DNA of 64,000 nt, from assembly GCA_004963905.1 (NCBI GenBank), contig SUGL01000013.1, forward strand, positions 62,001-126,000. The letters are read 5' to 3'. Shown here in pieces: positions 9,025 to 20,474 of this stretch; position 1 is the first letter of the stretch; every line of letters begins with the position of its first letter. The notes below the pieces were generated by a model. It was not told the DNA's origin. It made no database searches and was given only the letters and a program-made list of their open reading frames with translations. This stretch comes from Mesorhizobium sp. (lineage in GTDB: Bacteria; Pseudomonadota; Alphaproteobacteria; Rhizobiales; Rhizobiaceae). The position numbers were made by a program, and so were the translations under genes.

Positions 9025-9344
9025 GTCGCCGTCTAGAGTCGGTCATTGCGTCGGATGTATGCAACGCATTGTGGCGATTATGCAACAAGTGTGGCCAGGA
9101 CGGAAATCTTTCCCCGGCTCGCTCACGCAAAAAGGACGATGCCGGCGATCCAATGCCGCCGAACGAGGCGGCCCGGCGATGCGATGGCTCGCGTCACTGC
9201 TCCGGTCGCGCCCGTAATGATTGCGGACACTGTCAGAGACCGTCTCTGAACCAATTATATGAAATGGAAACAAAGTTTTCCACCCGCCGGCTGACGGGCG
9301 GAACAAAGAGGCGGCCGGCAAAGCGTCTGGCCGGCATCGAAGGC
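9025..9344. other. Leader/promoter region upstream of ntrYX, no gene seen
   Basis: No convincing coding sequence or RNA gene was found here; open frames lack ribosome binding sites and family features. It must contain the ntrYX promoter if ntrY is not co-transcribed with ntrBC. It includes the spaced direct repeat reported separately; from 9345 a RIME-type repeat runs up to the ntrC stop. Confidence 0.5.
9058..9086 (-). promoter_or_regulatory. Direct repeat GTTGCATA spaced by 21 bp upstream of ntrY
   Basis: Reading the minus strand, GTTGCATA occurs at 9086-9079 and again at 9065-9058, exactly 21 bp (two helical turns) apart and 34-62 bp upstream of the ntrY ATG. This phasing is what a dimeric activator or repressor bound on one DNA face would use. 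The protein is unknown. Confidence 0.4.
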
Positions 9345-9448
9345 CTAAAGCGCGTCGCGATCCTCCGGATCCGCTCCATGCGCTTTAGGTTTTGATTTTA
9401 CGCATGTCTTTGTCCCGAAACCGGTTCCCGGTTTCGGGAAGACATGCT

Positions 9449-9453
<5 letters not shown>
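9345..9453. repeat. RIME-like intergenic palindromic repeat, copy 1
   Basis: A two-hairpin element. The first half begins CTAAAGCGCGTCGCGATC and closes with GCGCTTTAGG; the second carries CCGAAACCGG/CCGGTTTCGG arms between GCATGTC and GACATGC. Copy 2 at 26004 is nearly identical over its full length. The element runs into the ntrC stop codon (TAG inside TCTAGA at its edge). Such mosaic elements are common in rhizobial genomes. Confidence 0.85.
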
Positions 9454-10905
<1,452 letters not shown>

Positions 10906-10909
<4 letters not shown>

Positions 10910-12048
10910 TTGCGGTCTCCTTCTGCTTCGTCGCCGGCGCCGGGGGTCGTCTCCTTCCAGGCCGGCATCAGGACGCGGAAGGTGGTTCCGCGCTGCGTCG
11001 AATCGCATTCGATGATGCCGCCGTGCTCGCCGACGATCTTTGCGACCAGCGCCAGGCCAAGACCCGAGCCGTTCGGCTTGGTGGTGATGAACGGATCGAA
11101 GAGGATCGGCAGGATGTCCTCGGAAACGCCGGGGCCGTTGTCATGCACGCAGAATTCCAGCGGCAGCGAGACGCGGTCCTGCGTTCCCGGGACGGAAACG
11201 CGGATGCCTGGCCGGAAGGCCGTCGACAGCACGATCTCGCCCTGCGGATCGGCGCCGATCGCTTCGGCTGCGTTTTTCACCAGGTTGAGGAACACCTGGA
11301 TCAGCTGATCGCGGTTGGCATAGACCGGAGGAAGCGATGGATCATATTCCTCCAGAATCTTGATTCGCTTGGCAAAACCGTTCTTGGCGATCGCCTTCAC
11401 ATGATCGAGCACGACATGGATGTTGACGGGAAAGCGCTCGATCGGCCGCTCGTCGGAAAACACTTCCATGCGGTCCACCAGCGAGACGATGCGGTCGGTC
11501 TCGTCGGTGATCAGCCTCGTCAGCGCGCGGTCCTCGTCCGAGGCCGACAGTTCGAGCAGTTGCGCCGCGCCGCGGATGCCGGAAAGCGGGTTCTTGATCT
11601 CGTGCGCAAGCATGGCCGCCAGGCCGGTGACAGAGCGCGCGGCGCCGCGATGCGTCATCTGGCGGTCGATCTTGTCGGCCATCGACCGCTCCTGGAACAT
11701 CACGACGACCGAGCCTGGGAATTCCGGCACCGGCGCGACGTAGAGGTCGACCATCTTCTCGATGCCGAGGCGCGGCGAAGAGACGTCGACGCGATACTCG
11801 TTGACCGGCGCGTGGCGCTCGCGCACCTGGTCGACCAGCGTCAGCAACGGGCTGCCGAACGGCACCAGCTTGGACAAGGTGTTGCGCGCGAGCATGGTCG
11901 CGCTGGAGCGGAAGAAATCCTCGGCATCCGCGTTGGCGAAAGTAATGAAGCCGTCGGAGTCCACCATGATCACCGGGCGGCGGATGGTGTTCAGCACGAT
12001 GTTTGCGGCGTCCTCCATGCCGGCCGCCTGTGGGACACTCGCCTTCAT
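10906..12048 (-). CDS. ntrB: Nitrogen regulation sensor kinase NtrB
   Basis: A 380-residue soluble histidine kinase: N-terminal PAS domain (about 15-120), HisKA with H149 in [18 protein letters not shown], and HATPase with the [14 protein letters not shown]-box. NtrB phosphorylates or, with PII bound, dephosphorylates NtrC; the cognate PII gene glnB lies at 50977. It overlaps dusB and ntrC by 4 bp each, forming the classical nifR3-ntrB-ntrC operon. Confidence 0.96.
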
Positions 12049-13073
12049 GCCGCGCTCCGCATCTCAGTCGACATGCCAATGTCGGCAAGGGCCTGGCGCA
12101 ATCCACGGATGACTTCGGCCGGTTCGAAAGAGGTCAGAACACGCTTCCGCTGCTCCGCCGAAACGCCGATGGCGTGGCGATCCAGATACCAGCCGAGATG
12201 CTTGCGCGCCTGACGCAGCCCGCTTTCGACGCCGTAGAGCGAGAGCATGTCTTCGTAGTGCGCAACGACGTAGTCGGCGAGCGCGTCCGGCGTTGCGGGA
12301 GTGCCTGGCGCAGACATACCAGCGGCGGCCGCAGCTATGCTGCCGGCGATCCACGGCGCGCCGTAATGGCCGCGGCCGATCATCACCGCATCGGCGCCGG
12401 ACTGTTCGAGGATCGCCGCCGCTTCCTCCGGTGAGCCGACATCGCCATTGGCCACCACAGGGATCGAGACCGCTTGCTTGACGCGGGCGATGGCGCGCCA
12501 GTCAGCCTTGCCCTGATAGAACTGGCAGCGCGTGCGGCCATGCACGGTCACCATGCGCACCCCGGCTTGTTCGGCGCGGCGCGCCAGCATCGGCGCATTG
12601 AGCGCGCTTTCGTCCCAGCCGAGCCGCATCTTGACCGTCACCGGCACGGAAACGGCCCCGACCACTGCCTCGATCAGCGACAGCGCGTGGTCGAGGTCGC
12701 GCATCAGCGCCGAACCGGCATAACCGCCCGTCACCTTCTTCGCCGGACAGCCCATGTTGATGTCGATGATGTCGGCGCCCTCGCCCGCCGCTATACGCGC
12801 GCCTTCGGCCATGTGCGCGACCTCGCGGCCGGCAAGCTGCACCATATGGACGGGCAGCCCTGAATGGCGGATGCGCAGGTCGCAGCCCGCCCTTCCCTTG
12901 GCCAACTCGCCGCTCGCCACCATTTCCGACACGACCAGGCCTGCACCATGCGCGTGGGCGCGCTGGCGGAACGGCTCGTCGGTGATGCCCGACATCGGCG
13001 CGAGGAACACGCGGTTGCGGATCTTCACGCCGCCAATGTCGAGCGGCGAAGCCAATGTGGTCAATTCAGGCAT
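12045..13073 (-). CDS. dusB: tRNA-dihydrouridine synthase DusB (NifR3)
   Basis: A 342-residue FMN-dependent tRNA-dihydrouridine synthase with a TIM barrel. The catalytic cysteine lies in [13 protein letters not shown], and [10 protein letters not shown] and the FMN-phosphate GRGHYGAPW segments are present. The gene was named nifR3 in rhizobia because it heads the ntrBC operon, as here. The start at 13073 ([10 protein letters not shown]) is chosen over a longer frame from 13136 because homology begins there. The upstream 140 bp hold the operon promoter, with repeated TTGCA blocks that I cannot assign. Confidence 0.93.
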   Translation of the reverse strand: MPELTTLASPLDIGGVKIRNRVFLAPMSGITDEPFRQRAHAHGAGLVVSEMVASGELAKGRAGCDLRIRHSGLPVHMVQLAGREVAHMAEGARIAAGEGADIIDINMGCPAKKVTGGYAGSALMRDLDHALSLIEAVVGAVSVPVTVKMRLGWDESALNAPMLARRAEQAGVRMVTVHGRTRCQFYQGKADWRAIARVKQAVSIPVVANGDVGSPEEAAAILEQSGADAVMIGRGHYGAPWIAGSIAAAAAGMSAPGTPATPDALADYVVAHYEDMLSLYGVESGLRQARKHLGWYLDRHAIGVSAEQRKRVLTSFEPAEVIRGLRQALADIGMSTEMRSAA

Positions 13074-13213
13074 GCACAAAAACCAAGCATATTCGATTGC
13101 TGCACATTCTCTAGCCAGATGCAAGCCGTTGTGCAACGCGCAATGACGTCACATTAAGGCGCATTTTGGAAAATGCTGGCTTTCAGCCTTCGCCGCGACT
13201 AGGAGCGGTTGGC

Positions 13214-14443
13214 ATGACCGACGCAAGTGAAATTCCGGCAACAGAAGCGAACGAGAAGGTCGGCGTGGTCATCGTCGCCGCCGGGCGAGGCGCGCGCGCC
13301 GGGCAGGCTGATGGGCCGAAGCAGTACCAGCGCATCGGCGGTCGCGCCGTCATCGCGCACACGCTGGAAGGATTCCTGTCGCATCCCGATGTCGGGCCGG
13401 TGGTCGTGGCGATCCATGCCGACGACCGCGAACTGTTCGAGCGCGCGGCCGGAGCCAATGCCGGGCGCGTCGTCGCGGTCACTGGCGGTCCATCCCGCCA
13501 GGCTTCCGTCAGGCTCGGGCTACTGGCGCTCAGGGATCAGGCGCCATCGAAGGTGCTGGTGCACGATGCGGTGCGTCCGTTCGTCGATGCCGGGCTCATC
13601 GACCGCACCATCGCGGCGATCGGCGAGCGCCAGGGTGCGCTGCCCGCGCTGCCCGTCGCCGACACGCTCAAGCGGGAATCCGCCGCGGGCATGATCGAGG
13701 AGACCGTGCCGAGGGCGGGCCTTCACGCCGCCCAGACGCCGCAAGGCTTTCCGTTCTGGCCACTGCTGGCCGCGCATGAGAAGGCGCATCGCCTCGGCGA
13801 GACCGAGTTCACCGACGACGCGGCCATCGCCGAGTGGGCGCATATTCCGGTCAAGATCGTCACCGGCTCGCCGGACAACGTCAAACTCACCTGGGCAAGG
13901 GATATCGCGATGGCCGACCAGCGGCTCTCAAATGCGCTGCAGCGCTTTCCGGATATCCGCACCGGCAATGGGTACGACGTGCACGCTTTCGAAGCCGGCG
14001 ACCACGTCACGCTGTGCGGCGTCGCCATTCCCTACGATCGAAAACTCTCCGGCCATTCGGACGCCGATGTCGGGCTTCACGCGCTCACCGATGCGTTGCT
14101 CGCCACCTGCGGCGCCGGTGACATCGGCACGCACTTCCCGCCGTCGGACCCTCGATGGAAGGGTGTCGCCTCGAAGATCTTCGTCGAGCATGCGGCGAAG
14201 CTGGTGCGCGAGCGCGGCGGGCGGATCGCCAATGCCGACGTCACGCTAATCTGCGAGGCGCCGCGCGTCGGGCCGCACCGCGCGGCGATGACGGCGGCGC
14301 TCGCGGCGATGCTCGGCATTGCGCCGGAGAGGATTTCGATCAAAGCGACGACGAACGAAAAGCTCGGCTTTGTCGGACGAGGCGAAGGCATTGCGGCCAT
14401 TGCCACCGCCAGCGTCGTCTATCCGGGAGATGTGCCGGCATGA
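13214..14443 (+). CDS. ispDF: Bifunctional IspD/IspF, MEP isoprenoid pathway
   Basis: A 409-residue fusion. The N-terminal half is 2-C-methyl-D-erythritol 4-phosphate cytidylyltransferase ([12 protein letters not shown] nucleotide loop, [16 protein letters not shown] block read here as [11 protein letters not shown]). The C-terminal half, from GNGYDVHAF near residue 256, is the 2,4-cyclodiphosphate synthase with the metal ligands of DVHAF and [12 protein letters not shown]. The fused form is usual in alphaproteobacteria. An AGGAG at 13201 places the start at the ATG at 13214. The stop overlaps the next gene by 4 bp. Confidence 0.95.
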   Translation: MTDASEIPATEANEKVGVVIVAAGRGARAGQADGPKQYQRIGGRAVIAHTLEGFLSHPDVGPVVVAIHADDRELFERAAGANAGRVVAVTGGPSRQASVRLGLLALRDQAPSKVLVHDAVRPFVDAGLIDRTIAAIGERQGALPALPVADTLKRESAAGMIEETVPRAGLHAAQTPQGFPFWPLLAAHEKAHRLGETEFTDDAAIAEWAHIPVKIVTGSPDNVKLTWARDIAMADQRLSNALQRFPDIRTGNGYDVHAFEAGDHVTLCGVAIPYDRKLSGHSDADVGLHALTDALLATCGAGDIGTHFPPSDPRWKGVASKIFVEHAAKLVRERGGRIANADVTLICEAPRVGPHRAAMTAALAAMLGIAPERISIKATTNEKLGFVGRGEGIAAIATASVVYPGDVPA

Positions 14444-14928
14444 GCAATGCCGAACTCGCCAACGCCCTCCTCCAGGCCTGCCAGCAACGCGGCATCATGC
14501 TGGCGACGGCCGAAAGCTGCACCGGCGGCATGATCATTGCGGCGCTCACCGACATTGCCGGCTCCTCAGCCGTGGTCGACCGCGGCTTCATCACCTATTC
14601 CAATGAAGCCAAGATGGAGATGCTGGACGTCTCCGCTGCCACACTCGACGCCCATGGCGCCGTTTCGCGCGAAACGGTACTCGAAATGGCCGCGGGGGCG
14701 CTGACGCATTCGCGCGCGAGCCTGTCCCTTGCCGTCACCGGTATTGCCGGCCCGAGCGGCGGCTCGGCGGAAAAGCCGGTGGGTCTCGTCTGGTTCGGGG
14801 TAGCGCTTGCCGGCCAGCCGGTCATCGCCGAGCAGCAGCTCTTCGGCCGTAAGGGCCGCGAATTCATCCGCCACGAGACGGTGCGGCACGCGCTGCAGCT
14901 TGGGCTGCGGGCGCTCGGTGAAACCTAG
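14440..14928 (+). CDS. pncC: CinA-family nicotinamide-nucleotide amidohydrolase (C-terminal domain only)
   Basis: A 162-residue stand-alone CinA C-terminal domain. [11 protein letters not shown] and the [13 protein letters not shown] block (here [17 protein letters not shown]) are the family signatures; the enzyme deamidates NMN to nicotinic acid mononucleotide in NAD salvage. The ATG at 14440 overlaps the ispDF stop in ATGA, so the two are coupled. It converges with the COQ10-like gene with a 4-bp overlap of the stops. Confidence 0.9.
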   Translation: MSNAELANALLQACQQRGIMLATAESCTGGMIIAALTDIAGSSAVVDRGFITYSNEAKMEMLDVSAATLDAHGAVSRETVLEMAAGALTHSRASLSLAVTGIAGPSGGSAEKPVGLVWFGVALAGQPVIAEQQLFGRKGREFIRHETVRHALQLGLRALGET

Positions 14929-15380
14929 GCAGGCTTTGCGCCGTAGATCACGTCCGCCCGCTTTTCGAAGGCTTCGGAGAACATGCGGAAGGCACGGTCG
15001 AACATCGTGCCCATCAGCGCGCCGAGGATGCGGCTCTTGAATTCGTAGTCGATGAAAAAATGCACTTCGCAACCACCGTCGGCCGGGTCGAAGCGCCAGA
15101 TATTGCTCAGATATTTGAACGGACCGTCGATGTATTTGACGTCGATGGCGTTCTCGTCGGGCTTGAGCAGGACCTGGGTGGTAAAAGTCTCGCGGATCGC
15201 CTTATAGCCGATGCTCATGTCGGCGACGAGGATGGTGCGGCCATCGCGCTCCTTGCGAGAGCGTACGGTCAGCGCTTCGCAGAGCGGCAGGAATTGCGGA
15301 TAAGCCTCGATATCCGCCACCAGCGCGAACATCTGTTCCGGCGTGTAGGCGACGCGGCGGGTGGCTTCGAATTTCGGCAT
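14925..15380 (-). CDS. Coenzyme Q-binding protein COQ10 / RatA-like START-domain protein
   Basis: A 151-residue SRPBCC (START-like) protein. The N-terminal PKFEATRRVAYTPEQMFALV block and YPQFLPLCEA motif are typical of the COQ10/RatA (PF03364) family, which binds ubiquinone and supports respiration in mitochondria and alphaproteobacteria; E. coli RatA was described as a ribosome-associated toxin. It follows lipA by 8 bp, so it is part of that operon. A respiratory role is the more likely reading in this context. Confidence 0.88.
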   Translation of the reverse strand: MPKFEATRRVAYTPEQMFALVADIEAYPQFLPLCEALTVRSRKERDGRTILVADMSIGYKAIRETFTTQVLLKPDENAIDVKYIDGPFKYLSNIWRFDPADGGCEVHFFIDYEFKSRILGALMGTMFDRAFRMFSEAFEKRADVIYGAKPA

Positions 15381-15388
15381 CTAACCGG

Positions 15389-16354
15389 TCAGCTGGCTTT
15401 TTCGAGCTGGGCCTCGCGCGCCGCGCGCAACCTTGCGAAATCCTCGCCGGCGTGATGCGAGGAGCGCGTCAGCGGGCTCGACGCAACCAGCAGGAAGCCC
15501 TTGGTCTTGCCGATCGTCTCGTAGGACTTGAACTCGTCCGGCGTTATGAAGCGGATCACCGGATGGTGCTTCTTCGAAGGCTGCAGATACTGGCCGATGG
15601 TCATGAAGTCGACATTGGCCGAACGCAGGTCGTCCATAAGCTGCAGCACTTCGTTCCGTTCCTCGCCCAGGCCGACCATGATGCCGGACTTGGTGAAGAT
15701 CGACGGATCGAGTTCTTTCACGCGCTGCAGCAGGCGGATCGAATGGAAGTAGCGAGCGCCCGGGCGGACCGTCAGGTAGTTCGACGGAACGGTTTCCAGA
15801 TTGTGGTTGAAGACGTCGGGCTTGGCCGCAACGACGATCTCCAGCGCGCCATCCTTGCGCAGGAAATCGGGCGTCAGGATCTCGATCGTCGTCGAAGGGG
15901 CGGCCACGCGGATGGCATGGATGACGTCGGCAAAATGCTGCGCTCCGCCGTCGTCAAGATCGTCGCGGTCGACCGAGGTGATGACGACATGGCTGAGGCC
16001 CATCTGCTTGACCGCGTGAGCGACACGCGCCGGCTCATCCGGATCGAGCGCGGTCGGGATGCCCGTGGCGACGTTGCAGAAGGCGCAGGCGCGCGTGCAG
16101 ATCTCGCCCATGATCATGAAGGTGGCGTGCTTCTTGTCCCAGCATTCGCCGATGTTCGGGCAGCCGGCCTCCTCGCACACCGTCACCAGCTTGTTCGATT
16201 TCACGATCTCGCGCGTTTCGGCATAACCCTTGGAAACCGGCGCCTTGACGCGAATCCAGTCCGGCTTGCGCAGCACTTCCTGGTCCGGCCTGTGCGCCTT
16301 TTCGGGATGCCGCGGGCGCGGCGCGTTGGCGATCGTGTCGAGAACAGTGACCAT
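15389..16354 (-). CDS. lipA: Lipoyl synthase LipA (radical SAM)
   Basis: A 321-residue lipoyl synthase inserting two sulfurs into octanoylated lipoyl domains. Both iron-sulfur clusters are visible: auxiliary cluster [12 protein letters not shown], radical-SAM cluster [10 protein letters not shown], and the C-terminal serine ligand in [11 protein letters not shown]. Its substrates are the lipoyl domains of PdhC and PdhB encoded in the same cluster. The start at 16354 ([12 protein letters not shown]) is preferred; a frame extension to 16402 lacks similarity. Confidence 0.95.
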   Translation of the reverse strand: MVTVLDTIANAPRPRHPEKAHRPDQEVLRKPDWIRVKAPVSKGYAETREIVKSNKLVTVCEEAGCPNIGECWDKKHATFMIMGEICTRACAFCNVATGIPTALDPDEPARVAHAVKQMGLSHVVITSVDRDDLDDGGAQHFADVIHAIRVAAPSTTIEILTPDFLRKDGALEIVVAAKPDVFNHNLETVPSNYLTVRPGARYFHSIRLLQRVKELDPSIFTKSGIMVGLGEERNEVLQLMDDLRSANVDFMTIGQYLQPSKKHHPVIRFITPDEFKSYETIGKTKGFLLVASSPLTRSSHHAGEDFARLRAAREAQLEKAS

Positions 16355-16423
16355 CTCAAACCCTTCGCGGCCGCTGGCATCGCGGCCGCCCGTCTGCGTC
16401 ATCTAGGACTTTTCGGAGCAAAG

Positions 16424-16456
16424 AAAAAGGCCGCGCCGGCGCATGCCGCCACGGCC
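16424..16456 (-). terminator. Rho-independent terminator between the GlsB-like gene and lipA
   Basis: On the minus strand, GGCCGTGGCGG pairs imperfectly with CCGGCGCGGCC around a central loop, followed by TTTTTCTTT. It lies 30 bp after the GlsB-like stop and before lipA, so lipA probably has its own promoter or depends on read-through. Confidence 0.6.
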
Positions 16457-16485
16457 ATTTTCGCATAGCGGTTTATTCACGCGGC

Positions 16486-16743
16486 TCAGCGGCGCACCAG
16501 CCGCCCAACAAAGATCAGCAGGCAGGCGCCGATGAAGCCGGTGATCAGGTAGGCAACCCAGCCGACGCCGAATGACTGGATGTTGAGAGCCTGCAGGATC
16601 GCGTTCAACACCACCGCGCCGACGATGCCCATGATGATGTTCATGAAGATGCCGGTGTTGCTCTTCATGACCATCTCGGCGAGCCAGCCCGCCAGACCTC
16701 CGATAATGATGGCTGCGATCCAGCCGACGCCATTCAAATGCAT
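16486..16743 (-). CDS. GlsB/YeaQ/YmgE family stress-response membrane protein
   Basis: An 85-residue protein made of three hydrophobic helices (about 6-24, 32-52, 57-80) with the family's glycine-rich pattern GGLAGWLAEMVMKSNTGIF and IMGIVGAVV. These transglycosylase-associated small inner-membrane proteins are often stress-induced; the biochemical role is not established. The gene lies between lpdA and lipA on the same strand, but a terminator follows it. Confidence 0.9.
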   Translation of the reverse strand: MHLNGVGWIAAIIIGGLAGWLAEMVMKSNTGIFMNIIMGIVGAVVLNAILQALNIQSFGVGWVAYLITGFIGACLLIFVGRLVRR

Positions 16744-16854
16744 ATGCCAACTCCTCCTGTGCCAGGTGGACGTGCATCCGGATATGAGCGGCCTTGCCCT
16801 CCGGCTGCCGAATATGAGTCTCGCGCAGCCAATCTATCATCGATTTGCGATTTA

Positions 16855-18300
16855 TCATGCGTTCAAAGCGCGGCCATAGGCGTCGAGCACGCTTTCCTTC
16901 ATCATCTCCGACAGTGTCGGATGCGGGAAGATCGTGTGCATCAGCTCTTCCTCGGTGGTCTCCAGATTCATCGCTACGACGAAGCCCTGGATGAGCTCGG
17001 TCACCTCGGCGCCGATCATATGCGCGCCGAGGAGCTGGCCGGTCTTCTTGTCGAAGATGGTCTTGATGAAGCCCTGGTCCTCGCCAAGGGCGATGGCCTT
17101 GCCGTTGGCGCCAAACTGGAAGCGGCCGACGCGGATGTCCTTGCCTTCGGCCTTGGCCTTGGCTTCGGTGAGGCCGACCGATGCGACCTGCGGGCTGCAA
17201 TAGGTGCAGCCCGGGATCTTCAGCTTGTCGATGGCGTGCACGCCGGGGAAATTGGCGATCTTCTCGATACAGACCACGCCCTCGTGCTCGGCCTTGTGCG
17301 CGAGCATAGGCGGTCCGGCCACATCCCCGATCGCATAGATGCCGGGCACGTTCGTCTTGCCGTAACCATCGACAACGACGCAGCCGCGATCGGTCTTCAC
17401 GCCGAGCGCCTCGAGGCCGAGACCCTCGATGTTGCCCTGCACGCCGACGGCCGAGATCATGCGGTCGGCGGTGATTTCTTCCACCTTGCCGTCCTTCATC
17501 TCGACATGCGCGGTGACCGAGTTGGCGCCCTTCTCGACCTTGGTCACCTTGGCTTCGAGCAGGATCTTCATGCCCTGCTTCTCGAATTGCTTCTGCGCGA
17601 ATTTCGAGACCTCGGCATCCTCGACCGGCATCACCGCCGGCAGCAATTCGACCACCGTCACCTCGGCACCCATGGTGCGATAGAAGGACGCGAACTCGAT
17701 GCCGATGGCGCCCGAGCCCATCACCAGCAGGGACTTCGGCATCTCCTTCGGCACCATCGCCTCGAAATAGGTCCAGATGAGCTTGCCGTCCGGCTCGATG
17801 CCGGGCAGCGCGCGCGGCCTGGCGCCGGTCGCCAGGATGATGTGCTTGGCGGTGTAGGTGCCCTCGCCCTTGACGCCTTTCGGCACCGGCGGCTGCGGCT
17901 CCATCGGCTTCTTGGCCGTCTTGGAGACCACGATCTCACCCGGCTTTGTGAGTTTCGCCTCGCCCCAGATGACGTCGACCTTGTTCTTCTTCATCAGGAA
18001 GGCGACGCCGCCATTCAGCCTGAGCGATACTTTGCGCGAACGGTCGACGACGGCGGTCGTATCGGGGCTGACCTTGCCGTCGAGCTTCAGGCCGTAATCC
18101 TTGAGGTGGTCCGAATAGTGCATGATCTCGGCCGAGCGCAGCAGCGCCTTGGTCGGGATGCAGCCCCAGTTGAGACAAATTCCGCCGAGATGCTCACGCT
18201 CGACGATCGCCGTCTTGAAGCCGAGCTGGGCGGAGCGCACCGCGGTGACATAGCCGCCGGGGCCTGAGCCGATGATGATGACGTCGTAGTTCTCAGCCAC
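16855..18300 (-). CDS. lpdA: Dihydrolipoyl dehydrogenase (E3 of pyruvate dehydrogenase)
   Basis: A 481-residue flavoprotein disulfide reductase that reoxidises dihydrolipoyl groups with NAD. The N-terminal FAD motif GSGPGGYV, redox pair CLNWGC (C42 and C47), NAD-binding GSGAIGIEFASF, and the C-terminal His-Glu dyad in HPTLSEM are intact. It belongs to the pdh cluster, separated from pdhC only by a GDSL esterase gene. Confidence 0.96.
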   Translation of the reverse strand: MAENYDVIIIGSGPGGYVTAVRSAQLGFKTAIVEREHLGGICLNWGCIPTKALLRSAEIMHYSDHLKDYGLKLDGKVSPDTTAVVDRSRKVSLRLNGGVAFLMKKNKVDVIWGEAKLTKPGEIVVSKTAKKPMEPQPPVPKGVKGEGTYTAKHIILATGARPRALPGIEPDGKLIWTYFEAMVPKEMPKSLLVMGSGAIGIEFASFYRTMGAEVTVVELLPAVMPVEDAEVSKFAQKQFEKQGMKILLEAKVTKVEKGANSVTAHVEMKDGKVEEITADRMISAVGVQGNIEGLGLEALGVKTDRGCVVVDGYGKTNVPGIYAIGDVAGPPMLAHKAEHEGVVCIEKIANFPGVHAIDKLKIPGCTYCSPQVASVGLTEAKAKAEGKDIRVGRFQFGANGKAIALGEDQGFIKTIFDKKTGQLLGAHMIGAEVTELIQGFVVAMNLETTEEELMHTIFPHPTLSEMMKESVLDAYGRALNA

Positions 18301-18328
18301 GGGTTTTTCTCCCTGATCTTTCTCGGGG

Positions 18329-18967
18329 TTAGAGTGAGAGCATCACACGCACGAGCGGCGCCAGCGCCTGGCCTATCTGGCGCGTGTTTTCCGCATCGAG
18401 ATGGACGCCGTCGAGCGGCGTGGTCGTCGCCACGCTGCCGGCATCGAAGAAGCCGCAGCCAGCCTCGTCGGCAAGTGCCGAATATTGCGGCGCCAGCCGC
18501 TTCGAGGCATCGTCGCCGCCGGCGAACATTTCCTTGAACTCGGCATTGTCGGTGCGGGTGACGGCCGGCGGCGCGACAATCAGGATTTGCGGCGCCGGCC
18601 AGTCGAACGGATAATCGTGACCGCGCACGATATCGACCAGGCGCTGCATGCCCTGCTTGGCTGCGACGGGATTGCCGTGGATCCAGGGCTTCATGTCGTT
18701 GGCGCCGAGCATGAAGACGATCAGGTCGAGCGGCGCGTGGCTGGCCAGGATCGTCGGCAGCGTCCTCGCCCCATTCCGGTCGGCTCCGGCGAGGTGATCG
18801 TCGAAGGCGGTCGTGCGGCCGTTCAATCCCTCGGCAATGACCTCAATGCCGTCGCCCAGCGCCGCCTTGAGCGCGCTCGGCCAGCGATCTTCCAGCGCGT
18901 GGCGGCCGAGGCTGGCGGCGTCATAGCCCCAAGTCAGCGAGTCGCCATAGCAGAGGATTGTCTTCAT
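18329..18967 (-). CDS. SGNH/GDSL-family esterase (arylesterase-like)
   Basis: A 212-residue single-domain SGNH hydrolase. Block I GDSLTWGYD holds the nucleophile Ser, GANDMKPW is block III with Asn, and DGVHLDAE is block V with the catalytic Asp-His. No signal peptide is seen, so it is likely cytoplasmic. The substrate is unknown; close relatives hydrolyse short acyl or aryl esters. It is inserted between pdhC and lpdA, a position shared in related rhizobia as far as I recall. The ATG at 18967 (MKTILCYGDS) is the natural start. Confidence 0.85.
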   Translation of the reverse strand: MKTILCYGDSLTWGYDAASLGRHALEDRWPSALKAALGDGIEVIAEGLNGRTTAFDDHLAGADRNGARTLPTILASHAPLDLIVFMLGANDMKPWIHGNPVAAKQGMQRLVDIVRGHDYPFDWPAPQILIVAPPAVTRTDNAEFKEMFAGGDDASKRLAPQYSALADEAGCGFFDAGSVATTTPLDGVHLDAENTRQIGQALAPLVRVMLSL

Positions 18968-19100
18968 GCGGTTGCCCCAACCCTGCCAAACCCTGCCGCC
19001 GAGCACCCGATGCGCCGGCGTGCGACCAGCTCGCCAGCGGGATCGGAAACGATGAAGGCGAAAAGGTCGGTGAAGATTTTTCGCACCGCCTTTTCCCTTC

Positions 19101-20471
19101 CTAGACCAGCATGCCCATCGGGTTTTCGATCATGCGCTTGAAGGCGCCGAGCAGCTCCGCCCCAAGCGCGCCGTCGACGGCGCGGTGATCGGTGGATAGC
19201 GTGACCGACATCACGGTAGCGATCTTGATCTCGCCTTTCTTCACCACCGCGCGTTCTTCACCGGCGCCGACCGCCAGGATTGTCGCATGCGGCGGGTTGA
19301 TGACGGCGGCGAAGTCCTTGACGCCGAACATGCCGAGATTGGACACGGCCGTCGTGCCGCCTTGATACTCTTCGGGCTTCAGCTTGCGGCTGCGGGCGCG
19401 GCTGGCGAGATCCTTCATCTCGTTGGAGATGACCGACAGCGTCTTTTCGTCGGCATGGCGGATGATCGGCGTGATCAGGCCGCCGGGGATCGACACGGCG
19501 ACGCCGACATCGGCGTGCTTGTGCTTGACCATGGCGTTGTCGGTCCAGGAGGCGTTGGCGTCCGGCACCGCCATCAGCGCCATGGCCATCGCCTTGATCA
19601 CCATGTCGTTGACCGAGAGCTTATAGGTGGGAACCTCGCCCTTCTCGGTCTTCTTCATCGGCGCCGCCGCGTTGAGCTGCGTGCGCAGCGCCAAGAGCGC
19701 ATCGAGCTCGCAGTCGAGCGTCAGATAGAAATGCGGGATGGTGCTCTTGGCCTCGACCAAGCGGCGCGCGATGGTCTTGCGCATATTGTCGTGCGGCACG
19801 AGCTCGTAGGAGCCCTCGGCGAACAGCTTCAGCACCTGATCGTCCGACATCGGCTTTGGCGCGGGGGCCGGAGCGGCAGGCGCACCCGCGGGAGCCTTGG
19901 CGGCAGGCGCCGCCTTGGCGCCGCCCGAAGCGATCGCCGCCTCGACGTCGGCCTTCACCACGCGGCCGTGCGGACCGGAACCGCTGAGCGCCGCGACGTC
20001 GACGCCGGCATCCTTGGCGATGCGGCGGGCAAGCGGCGAGGCGAACACGCGCTCGCCGCCGGCATGGCCGTTGGCGACCGGAGCTGGCTCGGTCTTCGCC
20101 GGCGCGGGCGCCGCGGCTGCCGGCTTCGGCGTTTCCTTGGGAGCCTCGGTCTTCGGGGCTTCCGCTTTCGGCGCTTCCGCCTTGGGCGTAGCAGCACCAT
20201 CGCTCTTCGCGGCAGCGCCGGCATCCTCGCCTTCACCTGCCAGGATAGCGATCACGGCGTTGACCTTGACGCCTTCGGTTCCGGCCGGAACGACGAGCTT
20301 GGCGACAGTGCCTTCATCGACGGCCTCGACCTCCATCGTCGCCTTGTCGGTCTCGATCTCCGCGATCACGTCGCCGGGCGAAACCTTGTCACCTTCCTTG
20401 ACCAGCCACTTGGCGAGATTGCCCTCTTCCATCGTGGGCGACAGGGCCGGCATGGTGATGTTGATTGGCAT
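19101..20471 (-). CDS. pdhC: Pyruvate dehydrogenase E2, dihydrolipoamide acetyltransferase
   Basis: A 456-residue E2: one N-terminal lipoyl domain with lipoylated K43 in [11 protein letters not shown], an Ala/Pro/Lys-rich hinge (about 85-135), a peripheral-subunit-binding domain (FASPLARRIAKDAGVD), a second Ala/Pro linker, and the catalytic acetyltransferase domain ending with the DHRAVDGA active-site motif. It transfers acetyl groups from E1 to CoA. It begins 3 bp after the small membrane-protein gene. Confidence 0.96.
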   Translation of the reverse strand: MPINITMPALSPTMEEGNLAKWLVKEGDKVSPGDVIAEIETDKATMEVEAVDEGTVAKLVVPAGTEGVKVNAVIAILAGEGEDAGAAAKSDGAATPKAEAPKAEAPKTEAPKETPKPAAAAPAPAKTEPAPVANGHAGGERVFASPLARRIAKDAGVDVAALSGSGPHGRVVKADVEAAIASGGAKAAPAAKAPAGAPAAPAPAPKPMSDDQVLKLFAEGSYELVPHDNMRKTIARRLVEAKSTIPHFYLTLDCELDALLALRTQLNAAAPMKKTEKGEVPTYKLSVNDMVIKAMAMALMAVPDANASWTDNAMVKHKHADVGVAVSIPGGLITPIIRHADEKTLSVISNEMKDLASRARSRKLKPEEYQGGTTAVSNLGMFGVKDFAAVINPPHATILAVGAGEERAVVKKGEIKIATVMSVTLSTDHRAVDGALGAELLGAFKRMIENPMGMLV

Positions 20472-20474
20472 CGC

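Noticed and set aside
16738..18267. A 509-codon plus-strand frame opposite lpdA
   Set aside because: Antisense shadow of an intact dihydrolipoyl dehydrogenase gene.
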